Part shown: positions 26,585-32,763 of the stretch, piece by piece | Layout of the letters: each line of letters begins with the position of its first letter | How positions within the stretch are numbered: the first letter of the stretch is position 1 | Assembly (NCBI GenBank): GCA_015056005.1 | Contig: SVHB01000029.1 | Span: forward strand, 1-32,763 | From: Clostridiales bacterium | Lineage (GTDB): Bacteria > Bacillota > Clostridia > Christensenellales > UBA1750 | Direction of reading: 5' to 3' | Length of the DNA: 32,763 nucleotides | Notes under the pieces: model-generated | Told to the model about the DNA's origin: nothing | What the model saw: only the letters and a program-made list of their open reading frames with translations | The model's database searches: none | Position numbers and translations under genes: made by a program

Positions 26585-27655
26585 ATGAGCGAGACCATAC
26601 TCTCTCTTAGAAACATAACCAAATCCTTTGGCGACAACAAGGTCATCAAGGGGATCGATATGGATATCGATGCCGGCGAATTCATAACCATTCTGGGCCC
26701 ATCGGGCTGCGGCAAGACCACCATGCTCAGGATAATCGCGGGTCTTGAAAATCCAGACAGCGGCAGCGTTTCAATAAGCGGGCAGGACGTGACCGCCCTT
26801 CCCCCCGAAAAGCGCAATGTAAACACGGTTTTTCAGAATTATGCGCTTTTCCCGCATATGAATGTATACAAAAACATCGCATACGGCCTGAAGCTGCGCG
26901 GATTAAAAAAAGACGAGATCGATAAAAAGGTCAAAGAAGCCCTGGAGCTTGTGCAGCTGCCCGGCTATGAAAAGCGCATGCCCGACCAGCTTTCGGGCGG
27001 TCAGAGGCAGAGGGTCGCCATCGCAAGGGCGATAGTGAACGACCCCGCGCTGCTGCTTTTGGACGAACCCTTGGGCGCGCTGGACTTAAAGCTTAGAAGG
27101 CAGATGCAGGTGGAGCTCAAAAACCTGCAGAACCGTCTTGGTATAACCTTCATCTATATCACTCACGATCAGGAGGAGGCGCTCAACATGTCAAGCCGCA
27201 TCGCTGTCATGAACGGCGGCGTGTTTGAGCAGGTCGGCTCTCCCGACGATATTTACGAGCGCCCGAAGACCAGATTCGCAGCCTCCTTTATCGGCGATGC
27301 AAATATTATCGATGCAAAGATAGTAAGCGCCGATAAAGAATGCGCGATTGCCTCCTTTGCCGGCGGCAGCATCCGCGTTTGCGGTTCTTCCCTGAAGGCG
27401 GGCGATTCGGTCGCGCTCTCTGTAAGAGCTGAGCGCATCTCCTATTCCGACAAGAGCGAAAACGGTTTTGATCTTGAGGGCGTTATAGAGCGCCATTCCT
27501 ATATCGGCGGTGTGCTCAAGACTGCGATTAAGCTTAAAAACGATCAGGAGCTGACCATCACCGGCTCCAATCCCACCGCTTCCTACCCCGTGGGCAGCGC
27601 AGTTAAGGTTTACTGGGATCCTCAGTTTGCCGCAATAGTGGAAGGGGGCGCGTAA
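26585..27655 (+). CDS. potA: Spermidine/putrescine ABC transporter ATP-binding protein
   Basis: GPSGCGKTTMLRIIAGLE, LSGGQRQRVAIARAI, LLLDEPLGALD and a TOBE-like C-terminus. Confidence 0.92.
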   Translation: MSETILSLRNITKSFGDNKVIKGIDMDIDAGEFITILGPSGCGKTTMLRIIAGLENPDSGSVSISGQDVTALPPEKRNVNTVFQNYALFPHMNVYKNIAYGLKLRGLKKDEIDKKVKEALELVQLPGYEKRMPDQLSGGQRQRVAIARAIVNDPALLLLDEPLGALDLKLRRQMQVELKNLQNRLGITFIYITHDQEEALNMSSRIAVMNGGVFEQVGSPDDIYERPKTRFAASFIGDANIIDAKIVSADKECAIASFAGGSIRVCGSSLKAGDSVALSVRAERISYSDKSENGFDLEGVIERHSYIGGVLKTAIKLKNDQELTITGSNPTASYPVGSAVKVYWDPQFAAIVEGGA

Positions 27656-27656
27656 A

Positions 27657-28523
27657 ATGCGCCGCAGAGCAGAAAAAAACAAGGGCAAAGTGTCTCCCGC
27701 GCTTTGGCCCATGTACATAACCACCATAGCCTTCATCGTTTTGCCCCTTTTGTACATCGTGGGCATCTCCTTCCTTGAAAAAGGCGATTATTTCGGCGTG
27801 AAAAACGTGGTAACGATTGAAAACTACCACAAGATATTCGACCCTATGTACCTGTCGGTTCTGTGGGAATCGTTAAAGCTTGCGATCATCACAACGGTCC
27901 TTACCTTCCTTATCGGCTATCCCTTTGCCTATTGCACGGCAAAGCTGCCCGTAAAGTGGCGCGGGATGGTCAGGATGCTTCTTATGACCCCCTTCTGGCT
28001 CAATTCGCTCATCCGCTTAAACGGCTGGATAATCCTCATGAAGGCAAACGGCGTTATAAATACCGTGCTTCAGTCCATGGGGCTGATCGAAGAACCGCTT
28101 CAGCTTTTGTATAACGACGGCGCGGTCATAATCGGCATGGTGTACGCGCTGGCGCCCTTTATGATCCTTGCGATTTATAACTCGGTCGAAAAGCTCGATT
28201 GGTCCTTGGTCGAGGCCGCGCGCGACCTTGGCGCAGGCCCGGTAAAGGCGTTCTTCACGGTAACTTTGCCGCTTTCGCTGCCCGGCATCATCGCCGGCTG
28301 CGTGCTGGTGTTCGTGCCCTGCATCGGTCTTTTCTATGTGTCCGACCTGTTCGGCGGCTCAAAGACTATGCTGCTTGGCAGCCTTATCAGAAACGAGATG
28401 CTGCAGGCAAGGAACTGGCCCTTCGGCGCTGCTCTTTCCATGCTCATGCTCATTGCCACCATCGGAGCATTGCAGCTTTATAAGAAGATCGCCAAAACCG
28501 ACAGCCTGCAGGGCATAATGTAG
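27657..28523 (+). CDS. potB: Spermidine/putrescine ABC transporter permease
   Basis: Multi-TM permease with EAARDLGAGPVKAFFTVTLPLSLPGIIAG (EAA motif); gene order A-B-C-D. Confidence 0.9.
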   Translation: MRRRAEKNKGKVSPALWPMYITTIAFIVLPLLYIVGISFLEKGDYFGVKNVVTIENYHKIFDPMYLSVLWESLKLAIITTVLTFLIGYPFAYCTAKLPVKWRGMVRMLLMTPFWLNSLIRLNGWIILMKANGVINTVLQSMGLIEEPLQLLYNDGAVIIGMVYALAPFMILAIYNSVEKLDWSLVEAARDLGAGPVKAFFTVTLPLSLPGIIAGCVLVFVPCIGLFYVSDLFGGSKTMLLGSLIRNEMLQARNWPFGAALSMLMLIATIGALQLYKKIAKTDSLQGIM

Positions 28524-28535
28524 GGGGTGCGGATA

Positions 28536-29318
28536 ATGAAAAAAAGATCAAAGTTCGCCCCGATATTCGTTGCGCTCATCCTGTTTTTGATGTACCTGCC
28601 CATACTTGTGGTAATCGTGTATTCGTTCAACGAATCCAAGTACTCCAACTGGACGGGGTTCACCTTTGACTGGTACGACAAGCTGTTTTCCAACAAAGCC
28701 ATAGGAGCCTCGGTCATAAACAGCTTGAAGGTGGGCGTGACCTCATGCCTTTTGTCCATAGTCATCGGCACTGCGGGCGCGATAGGTATGAACAAATCGA
28801 AGTTCAAGTTCAAATCGATGCTTGAAAACCTTTCGCTCGTCCCCATCATGATCCCCGAGATCATTTTGGGTATGGCGTACCTTGCCTTCTTCACTTTCCT
28901 TGATATCGAGCTTGGCTTTACCACGCTTATCATATCGCACACCATGTTCTGCATACCCTATGTGTTCATAAACGTGCAAAGCAGGCTTGTGGGCATCGAC
29001 CCGCATTTTGTGGAGGCTGCGCGCGATATGGGTGCAAGCCCCGTCAGAGCGTTTTTCGATATCACCCTGCCGCTTATCTCGCCGGCTATAATATCGGGCG
29101 CGCTGCTTGCATTTGCAATGAGCATAGACGATGTGGTCATAAGCTATTTTGTGACCGGCGCCACTACCAACACATTGCCGCTCAAGGTTTTTTCGATGCT
29201 CAAAACCGGCGTTACCCCCGAGATCAACGCGCTTTGCACGGTTATGCTTGTGATCGTCTGGACTGCGATAGGCCTTGGGCTTGCGCTAAAGAGAGTAAGG
29301 AATCTTCAGTCAAAATAA
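28536..29318 (+). CDS. potC: Spermidine/putrescine ABC transporter permease
   Basis: Multi-TM; EAARDMGASPVRAFFDITLPLISPAIISG. ATG at 28536 follows GGGGG; the track start is a GTG at 28527. Confidence 0.9.
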   Translation: MKKRSKFAPIFVALILFLMYLPILVVIVYSFNESKYSNWTGFTFDWYDKLFSNKAIGASVINSLKVGVTSCLLSIVIGTAGAIGMNKSKFKFKSMLENLSLVPIMIPEIILGMAYLAFFTFLDIELGFTTLIISHTMFCIPYVFINVQSRLVGIDPHFVEAARDMGASPVRAFFDITLPLISPAIISGALLAFAMSIDDVVISYFVTGATTNTLPLKVFSMLKTGVTPEINALCTVMLVIVWTAIGLGLALKRVRNLQSK

Positions 29319-29379
29319 AAATACCGCGATCATTCGCTGTATATATATTCCCTTAAATTAATTTATTTGGGAGGTAATT

Positions 29380-30429
29380 ATGAAAAAATTTGTTCGTTTG
29401 ACCGCTGTTGTTCTGGCAATGGTGCTCATGTGCATGCTGCTCGTGGGCTGCCAGAGTGAAAAAGAAGCAGAGCCCCTGGTAATATTCACCTGGTCCGACT
29501 ATCTGCCCCAGGAAGTGCTTGACGCTTTCACCGCCGAGACCGGCATCCCCGTTGAGTACACCTATTTCACCCAGAACGAAGAGATGCTCACCAAGCTGCA
29601 GGCAGCAAACGGCGGCACCTATGACCTCGTTCTTGCTTCCGACTATATCATCGATATAGCCATCAAGGAAGGCCTTGTTCAGAAGCTTGACAAGAACATC
29701 ATCACCAACTACCAGTACATCGGCGAAGGCTTCAAGGGTCAGTTCTATGATCCCAACGACGAATATACCGTTCCCTTCGCAGCAGGTACTCCCCTTATCG
29801 TATACGACCCCGCGAAGGTCGATATAGAGGTCACCGGCTATAACACCTGGTGGGATCCTTCCCTTGAAAACTCCATCGTCGTTATGGACAGCGCCAGAGT
29901 CGTTGTGGGTATGGTCCTTAAATCCATGGGCTATTCTCTCAATGAGTCCGACCCCGCCATCCTTAAACAGGCCGAGGAAAAGCTGATGCAGCTCAAACCC
30001 AACATCCTTGCTCTTGACTACGATACTCCCCACGAGAAGATCATCTCCGGCGAGTGCGCAATGGCGTTCATGTTCACCCCCCAGGCATACTGGGCAGTGA
30101 CCGAGCGTCCTGAGCTCGAGGTCGTTTACCCCGTTGAAGGCATGGGCTACGGCGTTGACAGCTTCTTCATCCCCTCTCAGGCTCCCAACGCTGAGGCTGC
30201 CAATAAGTTCCTCCAGTTCATTCTGGAAGGCGAGACCGCAGCTGAGCTTGCGATGTTCACCCAGTACATGTGCTGCGTAGAGACCGCTTATGATTATCTG
30301 CCCGAGGAATACTTCAACGAGATCCTCTACATCCCCGCAGAGATCCTTGGCGAGACCGAGATCGTTCAGGACGTCGGCCCCGAAGCCACCGCGATCTACG
30401 ACGAGATCTGGACCAGATTCAAGCAGTAA
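29380..30429 (+). CDS. potD: Spermidine/putrescine-binding lipoprotein
   Basis: Lipobox LLVGC; LVIFTWSDYLPQEVLDAFTAETGIPVEYTYFTQNEEMLTKL; LVLASDYIIDIAIKEGLVQKLD. Confidence 0.93.
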   Translation: MKKFVRLTAVVLAMVLMCMLLVGCQSEKEAEPLVIFTWSDYLPQEVLDAFTAETGIPVEYTYFTQNEEMLTKLQAANGGTYDLVLASDYIIDIAIKEGLVQKLDKNIITNYQYIGEGFKGQFYDPNDEYTVPFAAGTPLIVYDPAKVDIEVTGYNTWWDPSLENSIVVMDSARVVVGMVLKSMGYSLNESDPAILKQAEEKLMQLKPNILALDYDTPHEKIISGECAMAFMFTPQAYWAVTERPELEVVYPVEGMGYGVDSFFIPSQAPNAEAANKFLQFILEGETAAELAMFTQYMCCVETAYDYLPEEYFNEILYIPAEILGETEIVQDVGPEATAIYDEIWTRFKQ

Positions 30430-30442
30430 AACAGCATAAAAT

Positions 30443-30475
30443 ACAGCACGGAAGAAATTCCGTGCTGTTTTTATT
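30443..30475. terminator. Rho-independent terminator between potD and convergent genes
   Basis: ACAGCACGGAA-gaaa-TTCCGTGCTGT followed by TTTT. Confidence 0.85.
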
Positions 30476-30602
30476 TGATCGTGATTCCTTTTTGAATTTT
30501 TATTGAGCTCAGATCGACTCCGTACAGTGCAAGCGTTAGAAGAAGAAACAGTATTATAAGTATACCGATCGCGGCGATCAAGATTTTTGTCTGCTTATCC
30601 AT
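30471..30602 (-). CDS. Small (43-aa) single-TM membrane protein
   Basis: MDKQTKILIAAIGILIILFLLLTLALYGVDLSSIKIQKGITIK, starting 5 nt after the upstream stop. It is the in-frame tail of the 103-aa track ORF. Confidence 0.5.
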   Translation of the reverse strand: MDKQTKILIAAIGILIILFLLLTLALYGVDLSSIKIQKGITIK

Positions 30603-30606
30603 AGCT

Positions 30607-31419
30607 TTATTTGCTTTTCCCGATCGCGCCGTAGAAATGCAGGATGTTGATATCCTCGGGCATATAAAGACCGTGGGAGCCGAGCCCGCCGTCGATCTCG
30701 TGACAGCCGTGGTCGGGGGCAAAGCCGATAAGGGTATCGTGATGAGCCCAGTTTTCTTTGCATGCGTCAAAGAACATGGCAAAAGCGTCCATGTTGGCTT
30801 TAAGCGCCTTTAATGAATCCTCGCCCTCGGGAGCCCATCTGTGCATTGTGGAATCGTAATTGCCGTTGTAGATAACGATAAGATCGTGCTCGTCGTTTTT
30901 GATAAGCTCCATAGCTTTTTCGTTTACCTCGTCGACCGTCGGGTAGATGAAATAATCCATTTCCCTTTCAAGGAAGATGCAGGATATGCTGTCGTTTGCG
31001 GTAGATACTATAGCCGGCTTTTTGCCCGCTTTTATCATCGCGTCAAATATGGTCTCGATCCTGATCACGGGCTTTGTATAGCTTTGTATGCCGTGGACCT
31101 CGGGCTGCGCGCCGGTGTACATGGTGCCGAAGCAGACAGGGGTGACCGAGGGCATTACGCAGGCAAGGGGAAGGGTAAGGCTCGTCCTTTCCTGAACGGG
31201 AATATAATAGGAAGAATATTTCTGATAAAGCCACAGAGCCACGGCGTCGGGGTTGTACATAAGTATCCTGTCAAAATTTCTGCCGCAGATCCTGTTTTTC
31301 ATGGAAAGCAGAGCCGGGTTGCCCTCGTTTGCTTTTTCGGGAGCTTCAATGCCCATAAGAGAGCAAAGAGCGGCGCAGACGCCGTCAAGATTATAGGAAT
31401 TGTAAACCTGATCGTTCAT
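30607..31419 (-). CDS. Alkaline-phosphatase-superfamily / type I phosphodiesterase-like protein
   Basis: TPVCFGTMYTGAQPEVHGIQSYTKPVIRIETIFDAMIKAGKKPAIVS...DLIVIYNGNYDSTMHRWAPEG...LIGFAPDHGCHEID. Confidence 0.8.
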   Translation of the reverse strand: MNDQVYNSYNLDGVCAALCSLMGIEAPEKANEGNPALLSMKNRICGRNFDRILMYNPDAVALWLYQKYSSYYIPVQERTSLTLPLACVMPSVTPVCFGTMYTGAQPEVHGIQSYTKPVIRIETIFDAMIKAGKKPAIVSTANDSISCIFLEREMDYFIYPTVDEVNEKAMELIKNDEHDLIVIYNGNYDSTMHRWAPEGEDSLKALKANMDAFAMFFDACKENWAHHDTLIGFAPDHGCHEIDGGLGSHGLYMPEDINILHFYGAIGKSK

Positions 31420-31655
31420 ATTTATCTTCCTTTCTTTTTATTTGAGCAAAAGATTTTATGCTTTTGGGCTTGATTTATTCTGCATTTGGCCTTATTCTCT
31501 AAAGAGAGTAGTTAACAATGATGAAATTTTTTGATTCTGTGGATCGAGTGTAAATATTATAACACAGTTTTTATGTTTTTTCACTATCATTTAAGCCGCT
31601 CTGTTACATGCATTGCTCCACGTTTTAATATAAAAGAAAGGCGGAGAAAAACAAT

Positions 31656-32763
31656 ATGAAACTTCAAAGGGTTTTTGCATTGCTTCTGTGTGCAGCGCTT
31701 TTGCTTTGCGGCTGCTCAAACGGAGGCAAGGAAGAAGCGCAGATCACGGCTGTTGAGATCACACCGGATCCTGCCTATATCGGAAAAGACGGTGTTTTTG
31801 AATACCCAATGGAGCCGGTCACTTTGAGCATCAATCTTGACCCGGTCGATCGCAGCACGATACCTGCCTGGGCTCTTGAATACTATATCTGGGATATCAT
31901 TGCCGAAAAGACCGGCGTTACCTTGGAGCGCATCGGCTCTTCGGGTCAGGGCGGCGGAAACAACGATGCGATCTATACCCTGATCGCATCAGGTGATCTG
32001 CCCGATATTTTCCTCAATAATTGGTTTGCCTATTCAGACGGGCCCGAGGACGCGATCAAGCATAATATAATCCTCAGGCTCAACGAGATATACTCCATGT
32101 ATGCCCCGAACCTTACCAAGGTGCTCGAGGAAAACGAGAAGTGGGCAAAGGATACGGCAACGGATGACGGCACATATTATGTTTTCCCCTTCCTTCGCTC
32201 TTCGGGCGGACAGTCCTCTTACGGCTTGGCTTACAGAAAAGATAAGCTTAATGAGTTTGATCTTGAGGTGCCCGAAACTCCGGGCGAGCTGGAGAATATT
32301 TTGAGGGTGTTCAAGCAAAACGGCGAGGGCTGCGGACTGACTTTTGAATACCGCTATCTGTTTACGGGCGAACAGGGCTACGGCACCGCTCTTCAGTCGG
32401 GCTTCGGCATCAAATCCGGCTTCTATGTCGAAGACGGCAAGGTTCGTTTCGGCGAATGCGAACCCGCTTATGAGGAATTTGTTTCATGGCTCAATAAACT
32501 GTATTTGGAAGGCCTGATCGACCCGGAAATGCCCTCTGTCGATAAAACCATCGTTCAGAACAAGTTTAGAAACGGTGATGCTCTGGCAGTTCTTATGGGT
32601 CCGGCTCAAAGCGCTGCGGAAGTAAGCGTATTCGGCGAAGGTTGGGAGATCGCAGGCGGTCCTTCGCTTACGCCTGAAAAAGGTACTGCGCCCAAGTTCG
32701 GTCATGCTGAGAATTCATATACCGGAGCCTCCTGCGCAGCCATCTCCACAGATTGTGAAAATA
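31656..32763 (+). CDS. Extracellular solute-binding lipoprotein (family 1-like), truncated by the window edge
   Basis: MKLQRVFALLLCAALLLCGCSNGG lipobox; GGGNNDAIYTLIASGDLPDIFLNNWF. Open to the window end, so missing from the ORF track. Confidence 0.85.
   Translation, partial: MKLQRVFALLLCAALLLCGCSNGGKEEAQITAVEITPDPAYIGKDGVFEYPMEPVTLSINLDPVDRSTIPAWALEYYIWDIIAEKTGVTLERIGSSGQGGGNNDAIYTLIASGDLPDIFLNNWFAYSDGPEDAIKHNIILRLNEIYSMYAPNLTKVLEENEKWAKDTATDDGTYYVFPFLRSSGGQSSYGLAYRKDKLNEFDLEVPETPGELENILRVFKQNGEGCGLTFEYRYLFTGEQGYGTALQSGFGIKSGFYVEDGKVRFGECEPAYEEFVSWLNKLYLEGLIDPEMPSVDKTIVQNKFRNGDALAVLMGPAQSAAEVSVFGEGWEIAGGPSLTPEKGTAPKFGHAENSYTGASCAAISTDCEN

Noticed and set aside
29353-30033. 226-aa minus-strand ORF
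   Set aside because: Antisense to potD; shadow ORF.
30841-31473. 210-aa plus-strand ORF
   Set aside because: Antisense to the AlkP-superfamily gene; shadow ORF.

Overview
The window is a 32.8 kb stretch of a Clostridia-like (Firmicutes) chromosome. Most of it is ordinary housekeeping and metabolic genes: NUDIX hydrolase (edge-truncated), four-helix-bundle protein, tRNA-Ala(CGC), hemW, lepA, smc, a SpoIID-like protein, a GDPD-like protein, a PHP-domain protein, a MetH-activation-domain protein with a DUF3842-like protein, an APH-like kinase, a U32 peptidase, a HEAT-repeat protein with a two-component system, uxuA with a 627-aa glycosidase-like orphan, an Fe-S aldo/keto reductase, padR-potABCD, an AlkP-superfamily protein, and a solute-binding lipoprotein (edge-truncated). 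Three things stand out. (1) A ~3.85 kb island at 21127-24980 has ~42-bp imperfect terminal inverted repeats and a 10-bp near-perfect target duplication (TCGCGTGAAG / TCGTGTGAAG). Removing it rebuilds a textbook rho-independent terminator between two convergent genes. It carries a truncated IS4-like transposase, an ECF sigma factor with a long C-terminal extension and its own ECF-type promoter, a nitrilase-family hydrolase and a GNAT. (2) Modular intergenic repeats (8700-9333 and 11018-11411) have hairpin stems that change in a compensatory way between copies while loops and flanks stay constant. (3) Arrays of mini-hairpins are joined by heptamer linkers (GTGAAAT, GTGAGAT, GCGATAT, ATGATAT); one lies between a four-helix-bundle gene and tRNA-Ala. 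A 32-nt perfect palindrome also sits just downstream of a near-consensus promoter ahead of padR-potABCD. All family assignments come from motif recognition; no database search was run.
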